From positions 544,266 to 608,265 of the forward strand of contig NZ_OPYL01000002.1 of assembly GCF_900343125.1 (NCBI RefSeq): 64,000 nt of DNA, read 5' to 3'. This DNA comes from Dysgonomonas sp. Marseille-P4361. Lineage in GTDB: Bacteria > Bacteroidota > Bacteroidia > Bacteroidales > Dysgonomonadaceae. The notes beneath the pieces are model-generated. The model had not been told where the DNA came from. It worked only from the letters and a program-made list of their open reading frames with translations, and searched no databases. Both the position numbers and the translations under genes were made by a program. Positions 9,880-18,679 of this stretch are shown piece after piece (within the stretch, counting starts at the first letter, position 1; each line of letters begins with the position of its first letter).

Positions 9880-12800
9880 ATGACTAAACAGTTTTCAGAA
9901 TATAACAAGTTCAATCTATCTGATATTAATAAAGAAATATTAGAGAAATGGGATAAAGAAAATGTATTCCAACAAAGTCTTGATTTACGTGCAGGCGCAC
10001 CGTCATTTGTTTTTTACGAAGGTCCGCCTTCAGCAAATGGAATGCCGGGTATTCACCATGTAATGGCTCGTTCGGTAAAGGATATTTTCTGTCGTTACAA
10101 AACGATGAAAGGCTTTCTTGTTAACCGTAAAGCGGGATGGGATACTCACGGTCTACCCGTAGAACTGGGAGTAGAAAAAATGCTTGGTATAACCAAAGAA
10201 GATATTGGTAAAAAAATATCTGTTCAGGAATATAACGATGCTTGTCGCAAGGAAGTGATGAAGTATACGGGAGAATGGGAAAACCTTACTCGTATGATGG
10301 GATACTGGGTAGATATGAAAGACCCTTATATCACTTACGATAGCCGCTATATAGAAACACTTTGGTTCTTGCTAAAAGAATTATACAAAAAAGGATATCT
10401 GTACAAAGGATATACTATACAGCCATATTCTCCTGCTGCGGGAACAGGACTTAGTACACACGAACTAAACCAACCCGGTGCATATCGTGATGTAAAAGAC
10501 ACGACTTGTGTGGCTCAGTTCAAGATGAAGAATCCGAAAGAAGAAATGGCTCAGTTTGGAGAAGCTTTCTTCTTGGCATGGACTACTACACCTTGGACAT
10601 TACCTTCCAATACAGCATTGGCTGTAGGACCAGAGATTGAATATGTGTCTGTACAAACATATAATCCATATACAGCTAAGCCAATAACGGTAGTACTGGC
10701 TAAATCTCTTTTCTATAGTCTGTTTAACGAAAAAGCAAAAGATATTGCTTTGGAAGATTATAAAGAGGGGGATAAACTTGTCCCTTACAAGATTGTAGCA
10801 GAGTATAAAGGAAAAGATCTGGTAGGTATGGAGTATGAGCAACTAATCCCTTGGGTAAATCCGGGTGAAGGAGCTTTCCGTGTGATACCTGGAGACTTTG
10901 TAACTACTGAAGATGGTACAGGGATAGTTCATATTGCTCCTACATTCGGAGCAGATGATGCTAAAGTAGCTAAAATTAATGATGTGCCTGCTATGTTGTT
11001 AATCGATAAGGACGGTAATATTCGCCCTATGGTTGACCTTACGGGTAAATTCTTCCCTATAGAAGAACTGGATGCTGATTTTGTAAAAGAAAAAGTAAAC
11101 GTTGATCTATACAAAGAATTTGCAGGACGCTATGTGAAAAATGAATACGATGAAACATTGCCTTTTGATGCAGCCACACTGGATGTAGATCTTAGTGTAA
11201 TGTTGAAACTGCAAAACAGAGCATTTAAAATAGAACGTCATGTGCATAACTATCCGCACTGTTGGCGTACCGATAAACCAATTCTTTACTATCCTTTGGA
11301 TAGCTGGTTTATACGTACAACAGCGGCTCGTGAACGTTTGATTGAGCTGAATAATACAATCAACTGGAAGCCTCAATCGACAGGAACAGGTCGTTTCGGA
11401 AAATGGTTAGAAAACCTTCAGGACTGGAACCTAAGCCGTAGTCGTTATTGGGGAACACCTCTTCCAATCTGGCGAACAGAAGATGGAAAAGAAGAGAAAT
11501 GTATTGGTTCGGTAAAAGAACTGTACGAAGAAATGCAGAAAGCTGTTGATGCCGGCTTCATGAAAGAAATACCTTGGAAAGGCTTCGAAATAGGAAATTT
11601 GGATAAAGCTAATTATGAGAAAATAGACCTACATCGTCCGTATGTAGATGATATTATATTAGTGTCAGACTCTGGTCAGCCAATGAAACGTGAAACTGAC
11701 CTGATCGATGTTTGGTTCGACTCAGGGGCAATGCCATTTGCGCAAGTGTTCTATCCGAACATAAGCGAGGAGGAATTTAATAAGGTTTACCCTGCGGATT
11801 TTATAGCAGAAGGAGTAGACCAAACTCGTGGATGGTTCTTCACGTTGCATGCTATATCTACCATGTTTAAAGATAGCATATCATTCAAAAATGTGATCTC
11901 TAATGGTCTTGTTTTAGATAAGAATGGTATGAAGATGTCTAAACGTTTAGGTAATGCAATTGATCCATTCTCCACTATCGAACAATATGGTTCAGACCCA
12001 TTGCGCTGGTATATGATTACAAATGCTTCGCCTTGGGATAACCTGAAATTTGATATAGAAGGGGTTGAAGAAGTTCGTCGTAAATTCTTCGGAACACTGT
12101 ATAATACATATTCATTCTTCTCATTGTATGCCAATGTAGATAAATTCGCATTTGCAGAAGATGAAATACCTATGTCGCAACGGCCAGAAATCGATCGTTG
12201 GATTATTTCTTTATTGAATACATTGGTAAAAGATGTAGATGAGTATTACGAGGCGTATGAACCAACAAAAGCAGGTCGTGCGATTTCAGATTTTGTAAAC
12301 GACAACTTGAGTAACTGGTATGTTCGCCTGAACAGAAAACGTTTCTGGGGTGGGGGAATGACTCCAGATAAATTGTCAGCATATCAAACACTATATACTT
12401 GCTTGGAAACAGTAGCTAAACTAATGGCGCCTATCGCTCCTTTCTATGCAGATAAGCTATTCACAGATCTAGTTTCTGTTACAGGAAGAGATAAGGCTTC
12501 GTCAGTTCATTTAGCCGATTTTCCTAAATATGATGCAAGTGTGATTGATAAAACACTAGAAGAGCGTATGCAGATAGCTCAGGATATCTCCTCAGCTGTA
12601 TTAGCATTGCGTCGTAAGGAGAGCATCAAAGTTCGCCAACCGCTTACTCAAATAATGGTGCCTATATTGAACGAACAACAACGTGACGATATAGAAGCTG
12701 TCCGCGATTTGATTCTTGGGGAGGTGAATGTTAAAGAATTGAACTATGTGGATAGTGCAGCCGGTATCTTGGTGAAGAAAGTTAAACCGGACTTTAAAAA

Positions 12801-13290
12801 GCTAGGACCTCGTTATGGTAAGATAATGAAACAGCTTGCAGCTGAGGTTCAGAATATGACTCAAGAAAATATCGTTCAATTCGAAAAAGAAGGAACATTC
12901 AAGTTTGATATTGATGGACAATCTGCTGTAATAGAATTGGCAGATGTTGAGATCATATCAGAAGATATTCCGGGTTGGTTGGTTGCAAATGCTGGAAAAC
13001 TGACAGTTGCGCTAGACGTTACTATTACAGACGATTTGAGAAAAGAAGGTATTGCCCGTGAATTGGTAAACCGTATACAGAATATTAGAAAATCGAGTGG
13101 TTTTGATATTGTAGACAGAATAAAAATACAAATATCAGATAAAGAACAAATCAGAGAAACAGTTGCAGACTTTAAATACTACATATCGTCGCAAGTTCTT
13201 GCTGACGAGATTATCTTGACAGATGTGAAAAATGGTCAAGATATAGACATGGATGATTATATTTTACAGATCAATATTGAGAAAGTCTGA
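9880..13290 (+). CDS. ileS: isoleucyl-tRNA synthetase, type 2
   Basis: Charges tRNA-Ile with isoleucine. At 1136 residues with a long C-terminal extension it is the eukaryote-like type-2 form common in Bacteroidota. The class I signature that is usually HxGH reads GIHH here (G57-H60, in PSANGMPGIHH), a swapped form. The KMSKR motif is at 685-689. The editing domain lies in between, with TTPWTLPSNTALAV. The C-terminal part carries the anticodon-binding domain. The start ATG follows a -7 element by 34 bases. Downstream genes for a DksA-like protein and lspA run in the same direction, an arrangement often seen in this group. The GxHH form is linked in type-2 enzymes to very strong mupirocin resistance. 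Confidence 0.97.
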   Translation: MTKQFSEYNKFNLSDINKEILEKWDKENVFQQSLDLRAGAPSFVFYEGPPSANGMPGIHHVMARSVKDIFCRYKTMKGFLVNRKAGWDTHGLPVELGVEKMLGITKEDIGKKISVQEYNDACRKEVMKYTGEWENLTRMMGYWVDMKDPYITYDSRYIETLWFLLKELYKKGYLYKGYTIQPYSPAAGTGLSTHELNQPGAYRDVKDTTCVAQFKMKNPKEEMAQFGEAFFLAWTTTPWTLPSNTALAVGPEIEYVSVQTYNPYTAKPITVVLAKSLFYSLFNEKAKDIALEDYKEGDKLVPYKIVAEYKGKDLVGMEYEQLIPWVNPGEGAFRVIPGDFVTTEDGTGIVHIAPTFGADDAKVAKINDVPAMLLIDKDGNIRPMVDLTGKFFPIEELDADFVKEKVNVDLYKEFAGRYVKNEYDETLPFDAATLDVDLSVMLKLQNRAFKIERHVHNYPHCWRTDKPILYYPLDSWFIRTTAARERLIELNNTINWKPQSTGTGRFGKWLENLQDWNLSRSRYWGTPLPIWRTEDGKEEKCIGSVKELYEEMQKAVDAGFMKEIPWKGFEIGNLDKANYEKIDLHRPYVDDIILVSDSGQPMKRETDLIDVWFDSGAMPFAQVFYPNISEEEFNKVYPADFIAEGVDQTRGWFFTLHAISTMFKDSISFKNVISNGLVLDKNGMKMSKRLGNAIDPFSTIEQYGSDPLRWYMITNASPWDNLKFDIEGVEEVRRKFFGTLYNTYSFFSLYANVDKFAFAEDEIPMSQRPEIDRWIISLLNTLVKDVDEYYEAYEPTKAGRAISDFVNDNLSNWYVRLNRKRFWGGGMTPDKLSAYQTLYTCLETVAKLMAPIAPFYADKLFTDLVSVTGRDKASSVHLADFPKYDASVIDKTLEERMQIAQDISSAVLALRRKESIKVRQPLTQIMVPILNEQQRDDIEAVRDLILGEVNVKELNYVDSAAGILVKKVKPDFKKLGPRYGKIMKQLAAEVQNMTQENIVQFEKEGTFKFDIDGQSAVIELADVEIISEDIPGWLVANAGKLTVALDVTITDDLRKEGIARELVNRIQNIRKSSGFDIVDRIKIQISDKEQIRETVADFKYYISSQVLADEIILTDVKNGQDIDMDDYILQINIEKV

Positions 13291-13350
13291 TAAAAAGAAT
13301 TATCTTAGTAAAAATAAAACAGGGTGTTAACGTATTAAAAAATTGAAGTT

Positions 13351-13731
13351 ATGGCAGAAAAAACAAGATACTCAGATGAGGAACTGGTTGAATTCCGTGA
13401 CATTATCCTTGAAAAACTCAACAAAGCTAAAAAGGAATATGAAGAGCTAAGAGCAGCAATGACTAATGCTGACGGTAATGATGTTGCGGATACATCTCCG
13501 ACTTTTAAAGTATTGGAAGAAGGAGCATCTACGCTATCGAAAGAAGAAGCAGGTCGTTTGGCTCAACGTCAAATGAAGTTTATACAAAACTTACAGTCTG
13601 CTCTTATTCGTATCGAAAATAAAACTTATGGCATTTGTCGCGAAACAGGTAAGCTAATTCCTAAAGAGCGCTTACGAGCAGTACCGCATGCTACATTAAG
13701 TATTGAAGCTAAAAATAGCGGAGTAAGATAA
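13351..13731 (+). CDS. TraR/DksA-family protein with degenerate zinc finger
   Basis: A 126-residue protein with the DksA/TraR layout: an N-terminal coiled coil (about 10-90) and a C-terminal finger-like segment, YGICRETGKLIPKERLRAVP. In DksA this segment has four metal-binding cysteines; here only one remains (in GICRE), and the later positions are replaced (TLSIEAK). Family members bind RNA polymerase through its secondary channel, so a role in stress or stringent control of transcription is likely, but zinc is probably not bound. It lies 60 bases after ileS and before lspA in one direction. Confidence 0.85.
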   Translation: MAEKTRYSDEELVEFRDIILEKLNKAKKEYEELRAAMTNADGNDVADTSPTFKVLEEGASTLSKEEAGRLAQRQMKFIQNLQSALIRIENKTYGICRETGKLIPKERLRAVPHATLSIEAKNSGVR

Positions 13732-13747
13732 TTAAAATAAAAATTGA

Positions 13748-13797
13748 GAAAGGAAGAAAAAATAGTCTGAATGTAGTACTGTTTTTTCTTCGCTTTC
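13748..13797 (+). terminator. long stem-loop between the DksA-like gene and lspA
   Basis: Bases 13748-13762 can pair with 13782-13797, giving 15 bp with one bulged base and a 19-base loop. The 3' arm is U-rich, and CTTTG follows. It could end ileS transcription or partly shield lspA. The U-rich part lies within the stem rather than after it, so a true terminator is uncertain. Confidence 0.4.
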
Positions 13798-13817
13798 TTT
13801 GAGGATATAAACTAAGT

Positions 13818-14462
13818 ATGAAAGATAATCGAGGACTGATTGCTATATTGGTTATAGTATTGGTTATAGTTATAGATCAAGTATCAAAAATTTGGGTAAA
13901 AACGAATATGTCTCTCTATGAAAGTATAGAGGTGTTTAGTTGGTTTAAAATTTACTTTGTAGAAAATCCGGGGATGGCTTTTGGCTTGGAACTGGGAAGC
14001 GGAGAAGCTAAATCGGCAGGAAAACTCTTTTTGACACTGTTTCGTATTGTAGCTATCGGTTTTATCGGATATTATCTTCATCTATTGGTTAAGCAAGGAT
14101 ACCAGAAAGGGTATGTTGCTTGTATTGCACTCATTTTAGCCGGAGCTTTCGGCAACATAATTGATAGTGTTTTTTATGGAGAAATATTTTCAGCAAGCTA
14201 TCAAGGACATGTAGCATCTTTTGTGCCTCTAGGAGAAGGGTATTCAAGCTGGTTGCATGGTAAAGTGGTAGATATGTTGTATTTCCCTTTAATAGAAGGA
14301 ACTTTCCCCGATTGGTTTCCTAAATGGGGTGGAGAAGACTTTATATTCTTCAGCCCGATATTTAATATAGCTGATTCTGCAATTACTGTAGGGATTGCTT
14401 TATTATTAATATTTTATCGTAAGACATTGGCTCTATCTTTAGAGAAAAAAGAACAAGCTTAA
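13818..14462 (+). CDS. lspA: lipoprotein signal peptidase (signal peptidase II)
   Basis: Inner-membrane aspartyl protease that cleaves the signal peptide of prolipoproteins. It shows four hydrophobic segments. The family boxes are present: ENPGMAFG, GAFGNIIDSVFYG with the first catalytic Asp, and FNIADSAITVG with the second. The 214-residue length exceeds the E. coli form (about 164) because of an extra loop after residue 110 (KVVDMLYFPLIEG and flanks), usual in Bacteroidota. The next gene, a lipoprotein, starts 5 bases after its stop, so the two are translated together. Confidence 0.95.
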   Translation: MKDNRGLIAILVIVLVIVIDQVSKIWVKTNMSLYESIEVFSWFKIYFVENPGMAFGLELGSGEAKSAGKLFLTLFRIVAIGFIGYYLHLLVKQGYQKGYVACIALILAGAFGNIIDSVFYGEIFSASYQGHVASFVPLGEGYSSWLHGKVVDMLYFPLIEGTFPDWFPKWGGEDFIFFSPIFNIADSAITVGIALLLIFYRKTLALSLEKKEQA

Positions 14463-14467
14463 TTGTA

Positions 14468-15424
14468 ATGCAACGCTATCTCATATATACGATAATTTTT
14501 TCTTTCATATTACTGACTGCATGCAGTCGGAGACCTAGCTATGTCTTGTCGGAGGAAAAAATGACAGACGTATTATATGATATTCAATTAGCACAAGCTG
14601 TTTTTAAAATGAATACTGATTTTACTTCAGACGATAAGAAAGATCAGGTAATAGAAGGTATTCTAAAAAAGCATAAAATATCTCAGGCGGACTTAGATTC
14701 ATCTTTAATATGGTATTCTGATAATATCAATATTTACATTGATATAAACGATGAGGTTGCCGAAAGACTTAAAACAGACTATGATACTGTTGAAGCCCGT
14801 CGCAATCACCTAAATAAGAATGTTCGCGATTGGAGTAAATATATAATTCCTCCGTTTTTCTATCTGACAGAATCTTCACCTTTAATTTCTTTTGAGATAG
14901 ACTCTGTTAAAAGAAAGACTTTGGATATGAAAAGTTTTAATATTGCTTTCAATGTTCAGGGGATAAATAAGCTTCAGGATGTTGAAGCTGCAATATATTA
15001 TACATACAAAGATACATTAATCAGAAATACATTCTCTATAGACGAGAATGCAAGAACTGTATTAAAGAAGCCCGAACTTCCGGATAGCTTACTGAAAGAA
15101 GTGTCAGGATATATATATATGAGAAACAAGGTAGAAGGAGCTACCTCCAATGTCTTATTCTATAATGTCTCTTATTCAGATTCTATTTTTTACGATGATG
15201 ATATAATGGCTCCTTCTGTCATTAAAGAGCCTGTAAGAAGAGAACGGATTAGACCCAATCAGGGTTCAATAGAGTCCGTAAGGAAAGATATAAATAGTAC
15301 AGAAACTAAGAGTCTTGATACTTCTAAAAGCGAAGACGATATTCCTGTACTATCAAGAGATGATGTAAATAAAAGTCCTATATTGAAGCGTAGTAGAGAT
15401 AGTGAAAGAATAAAAAGAAATTAA
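14468..15424 (+). CDS. DUF4296 lipoprotein
   Basis: A 318-residue lipoprotein. The signal peptide ends in a lipobox, LLTACS (Cys about residue 20). The first 110 residues match the DUF4296 pattern (VLSEEKMTDVLYDIQLAQA), a domain almost restricted to Bacteroidota and often found next to lspA. The rest is a beta-rich region and a charged tail that looks disordered (residues about 255-318, rich in S, D, R and K). The function is unknown. It lies 5 bases after lspA. Confidence 0.8.
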   Translation: MQRYLIYTIIFSFILLTACSRRPSYVLSEEKMTDVLYDIQLAQAVFKMNTDFTSDDKKDQVIEGILKKHKISQADLDSSLIWYSDNINIYIDINDEVAERLKTDYDTVEARRNHLNKNVRDWSKYIIPPFFYLTESSPLISFEIDSVKRKTLDMKSFNIAFNVQGINKLQDVEAAIYYTYKDTLIRNTFSIDENARTVLKKPELPDSLLKEVSGYIYMRNKVEGATSNVLFYNVSYSDSIFYDDDIMAPSVIKEPVRRERIRPNQGSIESVRKDINSTETKSLDTSKSEDDIPVLSRDDVNKSPILKRSRDSERIKRN

Positions 15425-15426
15425 TC

Positions 15427-15717
15427 GTGAGAACCCGTTATTTTTCACATTATGTCTATATCGAACCAGACATTTTACTCAAGAACTACATTGTAGAAAT
15501 GGATGAGGAACATCATATTACAGATGTTTTTCCCTTTGAAAAAGAAATAGAGCGGACTGAATTTTATTCCGGTATTTTACTCTTTGTCGGAGTGAATATA
15601 GCTTTTACCGAAATCTCATTGGATAAAATAAAAGAACTTACTTTAAAGCAGGAATATGTAGAAATATCCTCGAATAAAAAATATAAAATGTTTCATATTG
15701 AGGATTTTATAAAGTAA
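15427..15717 (+). CDS. small conserved-type protein of unknown function
   Basis: A 96-residue soluble protein. It starts at a GTG two bases after the stop of the DUF4296 gene, which suggests translational coupling. It contains no signal peptide, membrane segment or known motif. The sequence is acidic with several aromatic residues (ELKEYVEISS-like C-terminus). I do not recognise its family. Its position as the last gene of the ileS-lspA run is the main reason to trust it. Confidence 0.65.
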   Translation: MRTRYFSHYVYIEPDILLKNYIVEMDEEHHITDVFPFEKEIERTEFYSGILLFVGVNIAFTEISLDKIKELTLKQEYVEISSNKKYKMFHIEDFIK

Positions 15718-15768
15718 GAATCCGAATATTTACCTGATACTATTTTTTAGTATATAACCTTTGTAGAT

Positions 15769-16815
15769 ATGAATATTATTTTAGATTGTGAACGAATGAA
15801 GCATCCTTACACAGGGCTTTATGAATATTGTTATCAACTAGGTTTTGCTTTACAAAAAAAGATAAATAAAGAAAATTTAATTTATTATCTGCCATCGTCT
15901 TGTAGTGGTGTTTTTGGAGACGATAGGAAAGAGATTACTCAAAAAGAATTACATAAGTTTTTTCCTGCGAGACTGAATGCAGATTTGATGCATACAACAG
16001 ATCAGCTTTCTCAATATATTTCCGGTAATAAAAAAATAAAAAGGCTGCTGACAATCCATGATCTGAATTTCCTTTATGAAAAACAAGGAAGAAATAGTCG
16101 GATTAAAGATTATTTGAAGCTCGTACAAAAAAATATTGATAGAGTAGACCGCATTGTAACTATATCTAACTATGTAAAGAAAGATATTTTAGAAAATCTG
16201 TCAGTAGGAGATAAGCCTATTGATGTTATTTACAATGGTTGCCAGATACTCGATTTTGAGAATTTTGATAATCCATCTTATAAACCAACTAAAAAGTTTC
16301 TGTTTTCTATAGGAACAGTTATTCCAAAAAAGAATTTCCATGTATTGCCGGGGCTACTTGTTGGTAAAGACTTTGAATTAATTATAGCAGGTAAAACGAA
16401 TAAAGACTATAAAGAAAAAATACTAGATATTGCGAAGTCTTTTAATGTTGAAGATCGGGTGAAAATAGTAGGAACAATACCATATAGAGACAAATGCTGG
16501 TACTTTAAAAACTGTACTGCATTTATGTTCCCATCCCTAGCCGAAGGATTTGGAATACCTGTTATTGAGGCCATGTATTTTGGTAAACCAGTTTTTCTTT
16601 CTTCGTTGACTTCATTGCCCGAAGTTGGAGGGAAATATGCTTATTTCTTTGATAATTTCGATATTGACCACATGCGTCAGATCTTTAAAGGAGGGATGAG
16701 CGATTATACAGCTAATGATAGGTATGCTGCGATAAAAGAGCATGCATCTTTCTTTAGTTGGGATAGATGTGCAGACGATTATTACAATGTTTATAAAAAG
16801 GTGCTAGGAAAATAA
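15769..16815 (+). CDS. glycosyltransferase family 4
   Basis: A 348-residue GT-B fold enzyme, predicted to transfer a sugar from a nucleotide-sugar donor to a surface glycan or lipid A core. The C-terminal donor-binding domain has the GT4 hallmark FPSLAEGFGIPVIEAM, with the two glutamates seven residues apart. The linker region reads FSIGTVIPKKNF. There is no membrane helix. Its end overlaps the end of the convergent GT4 gene by 12 bases. Its similarity in plan to that gene, and the nearby sugar kinase, suggest that both act on the same envelope glycan. The exact sugar and linkage cannot be told. Confidence 0.9.
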   Translation: MNIILDCERMKHPYTGLYEYCYQLGFALQKKINKENLIYYLPSSCSGVFGDDRKEITQKELHKFFPARLNADLMHTTDQLSQYISGNKKIKRLLTIHDLNFLYEKQGRNSRIKDYLKLVQKNIDRVDRIVTISNYVKKDILENLSVGDKPIDVIYNGCQILDFENFDNPSYKPTKKFLFSIGTVIPKKNFHVLPGLLVGKDFELIIAGKTNKDYKEKILDIAKSFNVEDRVKIVGTIPYRDKCWYFKNCTAFMFPSLAEGFGIPVIEAMYFGKPVFLSSLTSLPEVGGKYAYFFDNFDIDHMRQIFKGGMSDYTANDRYAAIKEHASFFSWDRCADDYYNVYKKVLGK

Positions 16816-17910
16816 CTTATTATAGACTTCGATCATATCTTTTGTGCAAGCTTCATCCGAAAAACGTTGTACATACTCTAGTCCCTTTTCTACCATCGTT
16901 TTTCTTTTGTCTTCATCTTTTAGCAATTGATTGACTTCATATGCTAGTTCCTCCTCGTTATGAGGATTTACATAGATAGAGTGGGGGCCTCCGGCTTCTT
17001 CTAAGCACGATCCAGTAGCTCCTATAACAGGGATACCTGAATGTAATGCCTCTATGATAGGGATGCCAAAACCTTCATACAATGACGGATATATGAACAT
17101 GGTAGCAGATTGCATTATAACAGGAAGATCTTCGAAAGGAACATCACTTATTATATGTAATCGATCAGATAGATTATGTTCTTTTGCGTACTTAATGACT
17201 TCCTGAGCATATTTTCTTTGCTTTCCAATAGCTACAAAGTGAATGTCAGGAATTAGTTTAAGTGCTTTTACGATTAGTAATATATTCTTTCGTTCTTCGA
17301 TACTCCCAACAGAAAGTAAAAATTCATCTGGAAGATTATATTTGTTCCTGGTTTTGATTTTCTGCTCATCTCTGACTTTTTCTTTGAAAACAGAAGCACA
17401 ACCTTGGTAAACAACCTCAATATTTGGTGCAGGAATTTTATAGTGTTTTATAATATCTCTTTTGGTACATTCGCTGACAGCAATAATTTTGTCAGCAACT
17501 TTGCAGGCATACTTTGCTTTTATATTGTAAATAAATCGATCTATAGCAGGGTAAAATTTCGGGTATTTAATGAAGATTAGGTCATGTATTGTAACAACAC
17601 TTTTTAGACTGGTTCGCTTAATACTAAAAGGTAACTCATTACTTAGCCCGTGATAAATTTCAATATCATTCTTTTTGATACTATTAATAATTCCCCATGA
17701 TCTCCAGAAAGGTTTACGCGTCGTTTTTATAGCAAATTTTACACTGTTTTGAGGTATATGCTTTATAGGAACTTTGGGAAGTTTTTCGGTAAAAAGCACA
17801 TATGTATTGGTCGGGTTAAACTTTAAAAGATTAGATATTACAAAGCGGCTATAATTGCCCAATCCTGTAAAATTAGACACAGCTCGTTTCGCATCAAATC
17901 CTATTTTCAT
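16804..17910 (-). CDS. glycosyltransferase family 4
   Basis: A 368-residue GT-B glycosyltransferase. The N-terminal domain begins MKIGFDAKRA and has the acceptor-side glycine loop (TGLGNYSRF). The C-terminal domain carries YPSLYEGFGIPIIEALH, the GT4 E-x7-E motif. It starts 11 bases after the sugar kinase gene, so it is the last gene of the leftward run fabD, rmlD, prfC, kinase, GT4. It probably adds a sugar to lipopolysaccharide core or a related surface glycan. Its 3' end overlaps the opposing glycosyltransferase gene. Confidence 0.9.
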   Translation of the reverse strand: MKIGFDAKRAVSNFTGLGNYSRFVISNLLKFNPTNTYVLFTEKLPKVPIKHIPQNSVKFAIKTTRKPFWRSWGIINSIKKNDIEIYHGLSNELPFSIKRTSLKSVVTIHDLIFIKYPKFYPAIDRFIYNIKAKYACKVADKIIAVSECTKRDIIKHYKIPAPNIEVVYQGCASVFKEKVRDEQKIKTRNKYNLPDEFLLSVGSIEERKNILLIVKALKLIPDIHFVAIGKQRKYAQEVIKYAKEHNLSDRLHIISDVPFEDLPVIMQSATMFIYPSLYEGFGIPIIEALHSGIPVIGATGSCLEEAGGPHSIYVNPHNEEELAYEVNQLLKDEDKRKTMVEKGLEYVQRFSDEACTKDMIEVYNKLFS

Positions 17911-17921
17911 ATCCTTGTAGT

Positions 17922-18677
17922 TTAACCTCTGTACGGACTTGCGTCAGAGCGTTTTTTACGATAGTCGTCCCAAAACTTTTTGTGATACTTCAATGTTTTC
18001 TCTATACATTTAGCTTCATCCATCCTTCTGGCTTTTGCATATTCTTTAGCAAAAAGAGTGAGCATTTCATCGCTGCCCCATAGCCTCCTGAAATTGAAGC
18101 AAGCTTTGTCTAGCCCAACCGATTTGTTAAATCGCATTCTATTTAAGTCAACGAGGTAGAATATATATTTATTATTCTCTTTTTTATAAAGAATGTTTCC
18201 AGGAGAGTAGTCAAGATGAAGTATCTGGCTTTCGTGTAGTTGTGCTGTATAGTTGGCAAATTGTTGAATAAGTTCCTGATGATCGCTCAGAGATCCTCTT
18301 ACAAGTTCTCTTAGCATACCATCAAACTCTTCATGCAATGATATATAGTAAGCTTCTTTGAGAAGACCAAATTTTCTAAACTCAATGAATGCAATCGGGT
18401 CAGGAGTTTCAAAGTCCTTTTCTTTCAGCATCGAAGCATAAATAAAAGATCGTTTGGCTTTTGATTTTCTGAAGGTAGAATAGGCTATCTGATTAATGAG
18501 GAAAGGCTTCTTAAAAGCTTTTACATTTACAGTCAAGCCTTTTATTTCAAATATTTTGATCAGATTACGACCTGAATAAATTATCTCACCTGATTCCATA
18601 AACAAGGAAGGAAGGTCTTTAATAAAACCTTCGAGATGTTTATATTTTTCGTTCAATATCAGGTTATAGCTTGTCAT
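17922..18677 (-). CDS. lipopolysaccharide core (Kdo/heptose) kinase-like protein
   Basis: A 251-residue protein kinase-fold enzyme of the InaA/WaaP/KdkA group, which phosphorylates sugars of the lipopolysaccharide inner core. The catalytic loop is HLDYSPGNILY (residues about 147-157, with the HxD and the Asn four residues later), and the metal-binding Asp is in YLVDLNRM. It starts two bases after the prfC stop and is followed after 11 bases by a GT4 gene, both signs of one operon. The kinase fold is clear from the motifs; the sugar acceptor is inferred from context. Confidence 0.85.
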   Translation of the reverse strand: MTSYNLILNEKYKHLEGFIKDLPSLFMESGEIIYSGRNLIKIFEIKGLTVNVKAFKKPFLINQIAYSTFRKSKAKRSFIYASMLKEKDFETPDPIAFIEFRKFGLLKEAYYISLHEEFDGMLRELVRGSLSDHQELIQQFANYTAQLHESQILHLDYSPGNILYKKENNKYIFYLVDLNRMRFNKSVGLDKACFNFRRLWGSDEMLTLFAKEYAKARRMDEAKCIEKTLKYHKKFWDDYRKKRSDASPYRG

Positions 18678-18679
18678 TG

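Noticed and set aside
15427..15717. Frame considered as a chance open frame
   Set aside because: It lies two bases after the DUF4296 gene, with codon use like its neighbours, so it is kept as a gene.
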